From a virus: 47,707 nt of DNA. The position numbers and the translations under genes were made by a program. Shown here piece by piece: positions 16,626 to 25,238 of the stretch (its first letter is position 1; every line of letters begins with the position of its first letter). A model generated the notes under the pieces. That model searched no databases. It saw only the letters and a list, made by a program, of their open reading frames with translations, and had not been told where the DNA came from. The DNA lies in IMG/VR virus record IMGVR_UViG_3300020469_002906, positions 1-47,707 of that record; one strand, given 5' to 3'.

Positions 16626-17321
16626 TTAAGTTTTTATGGTAAAATCTCCCATATCTGGTGCTGAGTTTAAAGCTCTTTCTTGAGGAAATTCTAATGGTTG
16701 TTTCCAATGTATTTCACCTCTTTCAAATACAATTACACTATCATAAAATGTAATTGATTGTGTGGATCTGGTGAAATCATCTGGTTCTACCTGACCTTTT
16801 GTATGATCTGCATTGAGTTTATCAACCAAGTTTTTAGATACATTTATAATTGATTCTGGTTCATTTAAACCACCACCATGAGTATCTTTCCAATAAGCTG
16901 CGTGTGTATCTTCAACAAAGTAAATACCATTTTTCGACATTTTAGGGTACAGATATTGAAATGTTTTATTTACATGATTAACATGGTGACTACCATCATC
17001 TATAATAATATCAAACTCACCAAACTCATCTACTAATTCTTGTAAAAACTTTTCATCTGATTGGTCGCCAATACGAATAACTGTTCCTGGTATCTCAAAG
17101 TTTTTACAAGATGGTGTTATGTCTATTGCAACTATCTTTGAAAGTGGGCCAAAATATTTTTGCCACATTGGTAAAGAGCCACCATTTAAAACACCAATCT
17201 CTAATATCTTTACTGGTTTATTTTTAAATCTTTCAAAATGTTTTTCATAAATCGGAAAGTAATGAGTCCATCTTGTAATTTTATTACCATCATTTTCTAA
17301 AAAGTATTTCCATAAATTCAT
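16626..17321 (-). CDS. Class I SAM-dependent methyltransferase-like protein
   Basis: 231 residues from the ATG at 17321, chosen for its GAGGA site; the longer TTG start would lie deep in the previous gene. SAM motif I is KILEIGVLNGGSLPMWQKYF (about 38-57), motif II acidic residue in IVAIDITP, and motif IV IIIDDGSHH. The pattern resembles macrocin/cephalosporin-type O-methyltransferases (TylF/CmcI-like) that act on sugars. It ends the sugar cassette in transcription order, immediately before the late promoter of the nucleotidyltransferase-kinase gene. Most likely it methylates a sugar of a glycan made or modified by its neighbours. Confidence 0.8.
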   Translation of the reverse strand: MNLWKYFLENDGNKITRWTHYFPIYEKHFERFKNKPVKILEIGVLNGGSLPMWQKYFGPLSKIVAIDITPSCKNFEIPGTVIRIGDQSDEKFLQELVDEFGEFDIIIDDGSHHVNHVNKTFQYLYPKMSKNGIYFVEDTHAAYWKDTHGGGLNEPESIINVSKNLVDKLNADHTKGQVEPDDFTRSTQSITFYDSVIVFERGEIHWKQPLEFPQERALNSAPDMGDFTIKT

Positions 17322-17322
17322 A

Positions 17323-18027
17323 TCAATATTCCTCTGTTTTTCCTGTTCCAGCCATAATACCTTCAACGTGAATACGTCTAAGCTCTACTACATATTTTTT
17401 ATCTATCTCTTTAAAATGTGCGTGTTCTGTATCTATACCATGAGTTATACAAGAATTTAAAGTTTTATTTAAAGTTCTAATATAATCATCCATCAAAGAT
17501 GTACATAAAGAAAAGAATCTAGTAATGAATAAATGATCTACTAGATTTTTATCAGGCATCCAAGTTGGTATTCTTTCTTTAAAAACATATTTACCAAATA
17601 AATTAGCATTGTCATAAACACTAATATTAAATTTATCCTGTAACAATGATCGAGCTGAATATTTAAAAATTCTTTTTACAGAATACATCAACTTACTTAA
17701 TTCTGGATGTTGTTTTAATAAGAAAAACGTCTTGAGTAATAAAGCAATTTCAGCTTCACTCTTTCTACCAGTTTTAGATAACTCTCTTACCTGATCATCA
17801 TGTGACCAATATACAGCACCATCAATAAACTTAGCAATCTGTTTCATACTATTATCATCACAAGCACCTGGTGATCCATCAGAAAATAAGATAAAGGCAT
17901 TTGGTACTTTTTCTTTTAAGTTTTTCAAACCTGCCACAGTTTGTTGAAACCTATCTTCTTTACTAATTACACCGATTGTAGGTTCTAAAGCTGAAGTTAC
18001 AATAAACAAATTTTTATCTGGTTTCAT
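17323..18027 (-). CDS. Unknown protein of the sugar cassette, 234 residues
   Basis: An alpha/beta protein with an N-terminal strand FIVTSALEPTIG followed by a segment AFILFSDGSPG that could be a nucleotide- or sugar-binding loop. A mostly helical, aromatic C-terminal half follows. The first 80 residues read like the start of a GT-A glycosyltransferase or related sugar enzyme, but I see no clear DxD metal site. Couples by ATGA overlap to the nucleotidyltransferase-HAD gene and by 3-base separation to the methyltransferase, so it belongs to the same pathway. Function not assigned. Confidence 0.6.
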   Translation of the reverse strand: MKPDKNLFIVTSALEPTIGVISKEDRFQQTVAGLKNLKEKVPNAFILFSDGSPGACDDNSMKQIAKFIDGAVYWSHDDQVRELSKTGRKSEAEIALLLKTFFLLKQHPELSKLMYSVKRIFKYSARSLLQDKFNISVYDNANLFGKYVFKERIPTWMPDKNLVDHLFITRFFSLCTSLMDDYIRTLNKTLNSCITHGIDTEHAHFKEIDKKYVVELRRIHVEGIMAGTGKTEEY

Positions 18028-19076
18028 TTACCACTCTTTAATTGTGTAAGATAGTTTTCTAAATCATCTTTATCTCTTTTCAGATTAATTGCTGTTGCTC
18101 TAGGGTATGGGTTTTGATTATGAAAATCATTAATTAAAACTCTATCTGCATTTGGTAAATTAATTACTAAATCATAATTAGTAAAGCCTAAATTATCAAG
18201 AGTAGCTCTTGTTGGTCCTTCCATATCTTTAGTTCTTGCCGTAGTAAAAACAAAATGAGAACCTTTTTCTTGCATTTCTAAAAGTATCTTTACATTTTTC
18301 TCAAGAGGTTTTCCTAATCTCCAAACAGAATTATCACCAATTCTAGATTGTGATTTAACAATTGTGCCATCTATGTCACAAAATATAACTGGTTTATTAT
18401 TCCATTCAAACCAATCATCAGCTGTACCTACATCATGGTAATTTTCAACTTGTTTTTCATAAAACACCTCACCTTTAAATAAAGCTCTTTGTATTACATC
18501 TGAAACAAATAATTCATCTTGTGAATTTATTTCTTTAAAATTTTCTCTAAATGATTTAGCTGATTCAAATTTATACCCACCAACACAAAAGGTATCAGAC
18601 ACCACTTTTTTTTCTATAATTTGATTAATAATGCCTTGATTATTTGAAACAATAAAACTCTTAGAGGATAATTTTTTTAGTGTTTCATGATTTGCTATAT
18701 TAGAAACACAAACATAATTGCCAGAACTATGTTCATGACTAAAAAAACTATCACAATCTTTTATAAAAATTTCTGCTTCACCATCTATTTCTGCTTTATC
18801 CAATATTTGAAAAACAGTATCAGCTGGGCCTCTTGTAGGATTTTCTAAGACAACAATTTTTATTCTATCATTATATTGTTGTTTAATAAATGCTTTAGCT
18901 TGATAAGCAATCTCATGTTCTTTTAAAATACCAATTGTAATATTATTATCTTTTTCAAGATAGTCCTCTATAGCATGATGGAACATCATTTTATTATATC
19001 GACCGAACAATAAAAATTTTGGTTTCATATTAGGAAATCTGGATGAAGCCCCAGCTGCTGGTATAATTATTTCCAT
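18024..19076 (-). CDS. Bifunctional sugar-phosphate nucleotidylyltransferase / HAD phosphatase
   Basis: 350 residues, two enzymes in one chain. The N-terminal domain (1-225) has the nucleotidyltransferase start IIIPAAGASSRF...KPKFLL and an acidic metal motif KDCDSFF (106-112). The C-terminal domain (about 228-345) begins FCDIDGTIVKS with Asp234 and Asp236 of HAD phosphatases and continues with FTTARTKDMEGPTR (motif II region) and a late VLINDFHNQ. Such pairs activate a sugar or polyol phosphate to an NDP derivative and remove a phosphate from a pathway intermediate. With the kinase-like, methyltransferase and two glycosyltransferase-like neighbours it suggests building a modified surface glycan. 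Exact sugar unknown. Confidence 0.85.
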   Translation of the reverse strand: MEIIIPAAGASSRFPNMKPKFLLFGRYNKMMFHHAIEDYLEKDNNITIGILKEHEIAYQAKAFIKQQYNDRIKIVVLENPTRGPADTVFQILDKAEIDGEAEIFIKDCDSFFSHEHSSGNYVCVSNIANHETLKKLSSKSFIVSNNQGIINQIIEKKVVSDTFCVGGYKFESAKSFRENFKEINSQDELFVSDVIQRALFKGEVFYEKQVENYHDVGTADDWFEWNNKPVIFCDIDGTIVKSQSRIGDNSVWRLGKPLEKNVKILLEMQEKGSHFVFTTARTKDMEGPTRATLDNLGFTNYDLVINLPNADRVLINDFHNQNPYPRATAINLKRDKDDLENYLTQLKSGK

Positions 19077-19813
19077 AAACGCTTTATCTCCTTCAATATA
19101 AATTCTCTATTACTATCTCCAATTTCAGTATGTAAATAAACTCGTAGTAACATAAGGATTAAAAGATAATCGTTTTTTGCAAAACCAAACTTTTTAAAAA
19201 CATGATCTTCTAGATTTTGTAACTTAACATCTAGTTTAATATTTTTGTTTCTTAAAAACCATTTACAAGTTAAATCTTGCCTTAACTTAGCCAGATCAAA
19301 TACATACGAATCATATTCAATCGTAACTGGATCTATCATTGTAAACGATTCATCATTAAAAATCAAGTTTTCTAGGGTAAAATCGCCATGATATGTGGAC
19401 TTTGGCAAGTGTGTTGGTAATCTATCTATGATTTCATTTTTAGTAAATGGTAAATCAACAGTAGATTTTATGAAGTCAAGCTTCTTATCATAAACATTAA
19501 CGTAATCAACTTTGATAGCATCTTTAGCAAATGAATCTATTGTTTGAATTATAAAATCACCTAATCTTTTTGTACCTCTAGTTTTTAGGTACTCCACAAT
19601 ATCAAGACCATGAATATACTCCATCTCAATATAACTTTCAGATGAATCAAATATTGTTGGTACATTATATCCTTTTTCATATAATCCTATTAATCTTTCA
19701 ATATTTCTTTCCACGTTTCCATTTTTCCTCACAAAGAAATCATGTTTATCTTTTACGAGGAATATTTCACAACCTGAGTGCCCAATAAATTCTTTTACTA
19801 CCTTTTTTTCCAT
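19067..19813 (-). CDS. Aminoglycoside/choline kinase-like phosphotransferase
   Basis: 248 residues with the APH-fold catalytic loop YHGDFTLENLIF (His142, Asp144, Asn149) and metal-binding Asp161 in MIDP. A shortened N-terminal lobe carries the hinge-like IEMEYIHGLDIVEYL. This family phosphorylates small alcohols such as choline, ethanolamine or sugars. In this cassette, next to a nucleotidyltransferase-HAD fusion and glycosyltransferases, phosphorylating a sugar or choline-like headgroup is more likely than drug resistance. Overlaps both neighbours (10 and 16 bases). Confidence 0.82.
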   Translation of the reverse strand: MEKKVVKEFIGHSGCEIFLVKDKHDFFVRKNGNVERNIERLIGLYEKGYNVPTIFDSSESYIEMEYIHGLDIVEYLKTRGTKRLGDFIIQTIDSFAKDAIKVDYVNVYDKKLDFIKSTVDLPFTKNEIIDRLPTHLPKSTYHGDFTLENLIFNDESFTMIDPVTIEYDSYVFDLAKLRQDLTCKWFLRNKNIKLDVKLQNLEDHVFKKFGFAKNDYLLILMLLRVYLHTEIGDSNREFILKEIKRLWK

Positions 19814-20514
19814 TCACCACAATCATCACGAATTAAAGAGTGCCAAGTACCATTGAACTCACCTGGAGAAAATGGATTATTCATATTTACATACTCTAAA
19901 AATTCACCATGTAAACCATACTGATGTAATTGAGCTTTCATCATATCTTCACCAATCATTGGCACACCTTGGTCATAATGATGATTCATATTGGAATATA
20001 TTGTCATTCTTTTGTTCATAATATTAGATGAACTAAATGCAAATTGGTCATTACCAAAATCTTTTTCAGGTACCATTCTACAATTTGGTATATAAAGTTT
20101 ATTACTATCTAATTCATAAAAATTAATGAGAGTATTTAAAGCATAATCAGGCCTAGATTTAATTACCCAATCATATTTTTTCTTTGATTGTAATTCTTTT
20201 CTAACTTTTAATTCACATGATTTTTCTATGCTATAAAGCATTGAAACAGTAAAACGTGGTGGGTGATTTATAGCATCAGGAGTATTCTTATACATTTCAT
20301 CAAAATTACCTTCAAGAGGTTTTTCTAAAAATGATAATACAGGTTCGTAAAGGCCTATGTAATCTTTTGCATCATCACAATACCAAGTATGAATAAAGGT
20401 ATCAACATCATAATGATCTAATAAATTTTTCTTATGATACTCAAAACCTTTTGCAAAGCTTCTAGGTTGACCAGATAAACACAATGCTATTTTCAATGGA
20501 AATGATCTTTTCAT
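19798..20514 (-). CDS. Glycosyltransferase-like protein (LSGQPR type)
   Basis: 238 residues from the ATG at 20514, which overlaps the previous stop as ATGA; the TTG 33 bases upstream is rejected. It opens with a basic patch, then IALCLSGQPRSFAKGF, a motif seen at the start of putative glycosyltransferases of giant viruses, phages and marine bacteria. The DWVIKSRPDYAL segment has the Arg-x-Asp typical of that family, and GNDQFAFSS follows. Probably adds sugar to a phage or host glycan together with its neighbours. The donor cannot be told. Confidence 0.75.
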   Translation of the reverse strand: MKRSFPLKIALCLSGQPRSFAKGFEYHKKNLLDHYDVDTFIHTWYCDDAKDYIGLYEPVLSFLEKPLEGNFDEMYKNTPDAINHPPRFTVSMLYSIEKSCELKVRKELQSKKKYDWVIKSRPDYALNTLINFYELDSNKLYIPNCRMVPEKDFGNDQFAFSSSNIMNKRMTIYSNMNHHYDQGVPMIGEDMMKAQLHQYGLHGEFLEYVNMNNPFSPGEFNGTWHSLIRDDCGEWKKR

Positions 20515-21359
20515 GAGGCATATTTCATCTGTAAAATATGTCGCCAAGCAGGCACTCTATCATACTGATGTACGATACAAAAATCTTTACTTCCGTTTGA
20601 TGTTCTAACTAAACCATTTTCCATAATAGGACTTGGTTCAAGTAGATAAGGTTCAAAATCTTGTATTTTAGCTGGATCTGCCGTTGTACCTAATTGACAA
20701 GCCCAGCCATCTTCTGAGCCAAAATATTCTGATGTGTTTGTATAAGGTGATTGTGAAATCATAAAGTTGAATGTTGATTGATCGCATATTGGTATAGGTT
20801 TACCCATGCAAGCTGAGAATATATTAATCATTAAGGATCGCATGGCAAAACCACGACCAGCTAAAACACCTACATTATAAATTTCATTTTCTTTGAAAAT
20901 ATTATGAACATATGGCCCAAAAGTTTCAAGAAGATTTTGATCACCCCATGGTTCATTTTTATATAAAATACTTTCAGATGAGAAAAATAAATCAACATGA
21001 TCGCCTGCATCATATTCTTCAAGCCATTTACATGGATCTTTTTGAAAGATTACATCTTTTACATCTGTGGTAACAACATAATCATAATCATCTGCTTTTC
21101 TAAGATACTCATAGATATGCAAGAATCTTTCCACATGAGGTGGCATTTTTGAATCATGTACTAGATTACCATCATCATCTTTGTTAAAGCCTATAATTTT
21201 AAATCCAGCTTGTTCAACTTTGACAACTGTATCTTTATCACAATTCATTAGAACAAGGACTTTATCCCCATCAAATCCAGTTTGATTGATCGAATTACAC
21301 CAATACTGAAGTGTAGACCAATCATAATTACTGGCACATCCTATAATCAAGTTTCGCAT
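20511..21359 (-). CDS. Glycosyltransferase-like protein (GT-A fold)
   Basis: 282 residues. It starts with a strand LIIGCASNYDWSTLQYWCNS and has the acidic metal-type motif YVVTTDVKDVIFQ (about 94-106, Asp-Val-Lys-Asp) in place of a classical DxD. Further features are EIYNVGVLAGRG (nucleotide-sugar donor recognition in related families), CDQSTFNF and a C-terminal IVHQYDR. The arrangement fits putative nucleotide-diphospho-sugar transferases. First gene of the sugar cassette; its ribosome-binding site is GGAG. Acceptor unknown. Confidence 0.75.
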   Translation of the reverse strand: MRNLIIGCASNYDWSTLQYWCNSINQTGFDGDKVLVLMNCDKDTVVKVEQAGFKIIGFNKDDDGNLVHDSKMPPHVERFLHIYEYLRKADDYDYVVTTDVKDVIFQKDPCKWLEEYDAGDHVDLFFSSESILYKNEPWGDQNLLETFGPYVHNIFKENEIYNVGVLAGRGFAMRSLMINIFSACMGKPIPICDQSTFNFMISQSPYTNTSEYFGSEDGWACQLGTTADPAKIQDFEPYLLEPSPIMENGLVRTSNGSKDFCIVHQYDRVPAWRHILQMKYAS

Positions 21360-21380
21360 TATTTACTCCAATTTAAGTTA

Positions 21381-22469
21381 CTATCCTTTTATATATTGTT
21401 TAAATTTAACCAATTGTCCTGGTGTCATTTTCTTATAGTTCTTTACTACTTTATCCGTGCCTTCTTCTCCAGCTCCGTATTCTTCTTCAATACTACCCTC
21501 TTTATAATATGGATTTTTCGGGTTAGCATCTTCACTTTCATCTGGCCACCAATCATTAGTGTAAGTTTTACCAGATTCATTCATCTTAATCATATCTTTT
21601 ATTCTTTTTTCATATTCATCTTTACTAGGTTTCACCCTCTTTGCAACAACATCAAGAACATAATTAAGTGTTACTGCATTTGCTGTAAGTGAACCACACC
21701 TAGCACCAACTTGATTTTTTAGAAAGTCAATTAAAATACTTTCACTACTCTTTGCCAAAGGGTCAGCTAAATCATGTGGTACTTTTAAGTCAACATAACT
21801 ATACACGAAATCATAGTGTGGTGCAGGTGATCCATGTAAGATGTATTCATCTTTTACAACTATTCTTTGAAAGCCATCTTTTGCATACCAAACAGCTCTA
21901 TGATCTGTAAGTTCATCTGGTTGACCAAAAGTTTTTGTTAAATGTTTTGTGTACTTTACGGGTTCTTCATTAGCCCAAGTATCTAGTGGTGAATTTTTCA
22001 TTTCGTTTACGCTCTTATGTAATTTAACTCCTGTGACATGATGTATAAGTTCACGAAATTCTTTATGTTTTTTATTTTTAATATGGGAATTTAATTTTTT
22101 CTTTTGATCGGGTGTGGCTTTAGAATGAAAGTTTACTAACTCCATAACACCCAAGTTACCTTTATATGCAGCTTCATTCATTTTCTTTGTTTTCTTTTTC
22201 ATTGCATTAATAAAACTACGATACACAGCGGCCGCACCGGCTTTACCCATCACCTTGGCTCTTTGTTCCATGGCTATCGCTGCTTGAATCTTATGGGCGT
22301 GGGATCGTCCGCTTGACTTAATCTTTCGTACTGAAGCTTCTGCATCAGACTTACTTGCGAATTTGAGCCCGTGGATTGTTCCTTTCGGATCCTCGTCTGT
22401 GTAGAGGTCTGAGTGCTTTTTAGATTTTGCTGGTTGACCTGGTTTTCTTGCGATTCTTGGATTGCTCAT
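21381..22469 (-). CDS. DUF5872 mosaic protein
   Basis: 362 residues. Residues 1-95 form the DUF5872 module, recognisable by HSDLYTDEDPKGTIHGLKF, then SGRSHAHKIQAA and AAAVYRSFINAMKKKTKKM. A short helical module (AAYKGNLGVMELVNFHSKAT) follows. Then comes a longer mixed domain (about 150-290) with TKTFGQPDELTDHRAVWYAKDG and ILHGSPAPHYDFVYSYVDL, and a helical tail. I recognise the modules as recurring in marine T4-like phages, usually on proteins beside structural genes; no activity is known to me. The basic N-terminal helices suggest nucleic-acid contact. Starts by TAATG overlap. Confidence 0.75.
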   Translation of the reverse strand: MSNPRIARKPGQPAKSKKHSDLYTDEDPKGTIHGLKFASKSDAEASVRKIKSSGRSHAHKIQAAIAMEQRAKVMGKAGAAAVYRSFINAMKKKTKKMNEAAYKGNLGVMELVNFHSKATPDQKKKLNSHIKNKKHKEFRELIHHVTGVKLHKSVNEMKNSPLDTWANEEPVKYTKHLTKTFGQPDELTDHRAVWYAKDGFQRIVVKDEYILHGSPAPHYDFVYSYVDLKVPHDLADPLAKSSESILIDFLKNQVGARCGSLTANAVTLNYVLDVVAKRVKPSKDEYEKRIKDMIKMNESGKTYTNDWWPDESEDANPKNPYYKEGSIEEEYGAGEEGTDKVVKNYKKMTPGQLVKFKQYIKG

Positions 22470-22762
22470 TATCCTCTCGTTAGTTTTAAAACTCTTTGCA
22501 TTTGTTTTTCTAATAAGTTACCACGATTAGGCCAATGAATGTAAGCCTGTTCTCTGGATTTATATAGGTTAGTTAAGAAAGGCATGATTAATCCTTCTAA
22601 CTCTTTTAATCTATCTTTGTATGCTTCTACTGTTATATCTTTTTGATAATTAGTTTTTTCTAATTCGTCTTTAACTTTTTCGTATTCTGTTTCATCAACA
22701 GCAGTAAAGCCAAAATCAATATCTCCATACTCATGTAATATTTTGTCTATGTCGTATGCCAT
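22469..22762 (-). CDS. Small helical phage protein, 97 residues, unknown function
   Basis: Acidic, with predicted coiled-coil character around YEKVKDELEKTNYQK. Near the C terminus is IHWPNRGNLLEKQMQRVLKLT, an anchor-like motif I have seen on small hypothetical proteins of T4-like cyanophages. The position next to the DUF6267 gene is also typical. Function not known. Confidence 0.65.
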   Translation of the reverse strand: MAYDIDKILHEYGDIDFGFTAVDETEYEKVKDELEKTNYQKDITVEAYKDRLKELEGLIMPFLTNLYKSREQAYIHWPNRGNLLEKQMQRVLKLTRG

Positions 22763-22763
22763 T

Positions 22764-23993
22764 TTACTTGTCCCATTGTTTCTTAGCCGTGAAATTCTGA
22801 TGTGAAAATTCTAGTCGATCAACAAGTTTCAATGCACCACCAGATAGCTTATCTACGGCAACAAAACCCTCTGGATTGGTGATTCTAAATCCATTATCTG
22901 TTCTGACAAATGTATTTGTAACTTGTCGCATCTCTTGTAATTTACGAATGATGATTGTTTTTGCTTCAGTAATTGAGTTCATGAGATTAAATACCTCAAT
23001 CAACTGTCTAGCTGAACCTCTTAAAAGCCTCATCATTTCATTTTTTTCTCTTTGTCTTTTCTTCTTAGTATCATCTCTCTTAGCTTTAAGTATTTCTTTA
23101 TTTAATTTACTTTCAACATATCTAATTAAATTTACAGTATGTGTTGATGTATTTCTAATCTTTTGGCCTTGTCTGACCATTTGATTATTAAATATCTTTA
23201 TTTCACCAAGTACCTTATCATTAACTGATATGCGATTTAATACTAATGCGTTTATTTTTTGAAATGTCCTACCTGCCTGTGAGAGTATGTTACTTATTTG
23301 TTTTGTTTCTGCCTCTGTAAATGTCGCTGTACCAGAGGCATTAATAAATGAGGCGTCACGGAACCAAACATCTTTTGTTGGTTTTAATCTACTAATATCA
23401 ATATTAAAACTTGGTTTCATTGTGTCTAAACTTCTACCTGAATATGAGGTATGAAAAACAATACCTAGTTGAGCGGCCTGCATTTTTTTAGAGAGTGGTG
23501 AATCTTCAGGTACAGCATAGACAATAGTGTTTGGTTGAAACGTGACGTATTTCTCCCCATCTATTTGTTCTTTTTTTATGTCGCCTTTTGTAAACATCAT
23601 ATCACCTTGTAATACACCTTTGATACCAAGTTTTGGTAAAAATGCCAAGGCTATTTTTAGTTTTTCATTTAAACCACCACTTGGATGGTTTCTATCTATA
23701 TCTCTATCTGTATAATTTAATTTTGGCGCTTTATTAAAAACAGATTTAGTGCCAACAAAAAACTTACCATTCTTTGGATTGACACCTGCAAAAACAGCTG
23801 GGGCACCATCCCATTTTGTTGTGACATTTATTTTTGATGTTGAACTACCTGCAAGCATATCTCTCAATGATTGTAGAAAGTTGATTGATTCTCTGGCGCC
23901 AGCAACACCACGATTCAAGATATTATCTTCTAAATGTTCTAAATGAAGATTTTTATCTTGTCTGGCTTCTTCTAAAAATTCTGTGAAATTCAT
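22764..23993 (-). CDS. DUF6267 protein: possible covalent nucleotidyltransferase (ligase-like) with capsid-targeting-like N terminus
   Basis: 409 residues beginning MNFTEFLEEARQDKNLH, which parallels the T4 MKTYQEFIAE-A targeting peptide with LEE at the cleavage position. The next 200 residues resemble the core of ATP-dependent nucleic-acid ligases: KWDGAP at 60-65 (motif I KxDG, Lys60 as possible AMP acceptor), then FFVGTKSVF, GVLQGDMMFTKG and YVTFQPNTIVYAV. The second half is helical and basic (KAKRDDTKKKRQREKNEMMR). I know the family only as DUF6267 of marine phages. Ligase activity is my inference from motif order; motif V (K-x-K) is not obvious. Overlaps the 404-residue gene by ATGA. Confidence 0.75.
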   Translation of the reverse strand: MNFTEFLEEARQDKNLHLEHLEDNILNRGVAGARESINFLQSLRDMLAGSSTSKINVTTKWDGAPAVFAGVNPKNGKFFVGTKSVFNKAPKLNYTDRDIDRNHPSGGLNEKLKIALAFLPKLGIKGVLQGDMMFTKGDIKKEQIDGEKYVTFQPNTIVYAVPEDSPLSKKMQAAQLGIVFHTSYSGRSLDTMKPSFNIDISRLKPTKDVWFRDASFINASGTATFTEAETKQISNILSQAGRTFQKINALVLNRISVNDKVLGEIKIFNNQMVRQGQKIRNTSTHTVNLIRYVESKLNKEILKAKRDDTKKKRQREKNEMMRLLRGSARQLIEVFNLMNSITEAKTIIIRKLQEMRQVTNTFVRTDNGFRITNPEGFVAVDKLSGGALKLVDRLEFSHQNFTAKKQWDK

Positions 23994-25204
23994 TTTGCGA
24001 TTACAAACCTTCCTGAGTTTGGTGATCTTGAGGTCATGTATGCAAATATTGACCGTGTAAATTCGTTTATTTGTTTTTTGGATTTAGGATCTTTTCTATT
24101 AAACCATTTAGATAATATTGGCATAACTCTATTAACAATATTCGTAGCGCTTATAGCACCTCTCTCTCGGTCAAAATCTTTTTTAGATAATATACCTTTT
24201 TGTTTTAAAAAAGGTGTTACCTCTGCTTTATATAATTTCTCACCCTCATCATAAGCTTTTTTAATATTTTGTGCTGTTTTACTATCTATCTGATTCATCA
24301 AATTTATAAAAATACTTAATAACATTGAACCACCACGAGCAGAACCAACTTTTGGTATGTACTCAACTACAAATCTTTTAGCTGATGGATCATGTCTAAA
24401 CTTTATCTCATCCATATTTTGAATAAAAACTCTTATATCTCTAGCTGCAGTTTTTTCACCAACTGGTTTTCTAACATAAGGTTTCCAATCAGAGGTCTTT
24501 AGAAATGAAATTTTTTCAAGTTCTTTTGCCTCTGATTCTCTATCAAAATTGACTTTCACTAATTTAGCCGATTTTTCTGTTTTCTTTAAAGAGAGTGGAA
24601 GAATCTCAGCATCTTTTATTAAAGTGTTCATCATTTTGTTTAAAGAAACAAAAGTATATGTGCCCTTATTATCCTCTGCTATTTTATACTCTTCTTGAAT
24701 AGTATTAAAAGCTTTTTTTGATGCCAAATATATATCAGCTGGACTCCATTTATTTACATCACCAAAAGGTTGGCCTGCACCTGAAGCGACATATATCGGA
24801 GATTTGTTTGCTATTTTAAATATTTTTTCTAATTTACCCATCACACCTTCATCACCACGGAAATAAAATAAATTTTGATAACCTGGTGGTTTAATACCGT
24901 ATCGAGATATTGTTTGTATCTCTTCCATTAATTCAACAGCAATTAAAACTGATGATATATACCAGTCATTATTTTCCTTTAAGAAATCTGCCATTTGTTT
25001 TTTAGTTATAACAGCTCCTTTTATACCAACATCAAGCCTATCATAGGCTGCATCAAAGGGTTTTTTAAATACAGAATAAAAAGAATCCCATGTGGGGTAT
25101 TTTTCAGTATCTAATTGTTTCTCTGATTTTTGGACACCTAATACATCAGCGTAAGAAGAAAACCAAGCTTGTGATGATTCAAAAAGTGATGTTTTATCTG
25201 CCAT
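23990..25204 (-). CDS. Phage protein with NKWSPADIYLA motif, 404 residues, unknown function
   Basis: A basic, mostly helical protein. Recognisable only by the motif GDVNKWSPADIYLASKKAF (about 148-166), which recurs in hypothetical proteins of T4-like marine phages, and by SARGGSMLLSIFINLMN near 285-300. It begins MADKTSLFESSQAWF, with an LFE tripeptide where the neighbouring DUF6267 protein has LEE. First gene after a combined sigma70-like and late promoter at 25231-25264, so probably the head of the late operon that continues with DUF6267 and DUF5872. Confidence 0.65.
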   Translation of the reverse strand: MADKTSLFESSQAWFSSYADVLGVQKSEKQLDTEKYPTWDSFYSVFKKPFDAAYDRLDVGIKGAVITKKQMADFLKENNDWYISSVLIAVELMEEIQTISRYGIKPPGYQNLFYFRGDEGVMGKLEKIFKIANKSPIYVASGAGQPFGDVNKWSPADIYLASKKAFNTIQEEYKIAEDNKGTYTFVSLNKMMNTLIKDAEILPLSLKKTEKSAKLVKVNFDRESEAKELEKISFLKTSDWKPYVRKPVGEKTAARDIRVFIQNMDEIKFRHDPSAKRFVVEYIPKVGSARGGSMLLSIFINLMNQIDSKTAQNIKKAYDEGEKLYKAEVTPFLKQKGILSKKDFDRERGAISATNIVNRVMPILSKWFNRKDPKSKKQINEFTRSIFAYMTSRSPNSGRFVIAK

Positions 25205-25230
25205 TTTATCCTCGTTTATTGTTTATCATG

Positions 25231-25238
25231 TATTTATG
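25231..25238 (-). promoter_or_regulatory. T4-type late promoter element CATAAATA
   Basis: One base from the TATAAATA late consensus, 27 bases before the ATG of the 404-residue late-type protein. Overlaps the sigma70 -10 hexamer. Confidence 0.55.

Noticed and set aside
19067-19813. Antibiotic resistance (aminoglycoside phosphotransferase)
   Set aside because: The catalytic loop is shared by all APH-fold kinases, the protein is small, and it sits in a sugar cassette. A small-alcohol kinase is more likely.
21282-21692. 136-codon open frame on the plus strand
   Set aside because: Antisense to the glycosyltransferase and DUF5872 genes, extremely rich in Phe/Ile, with no family pattern. Reverse-strand shadow.
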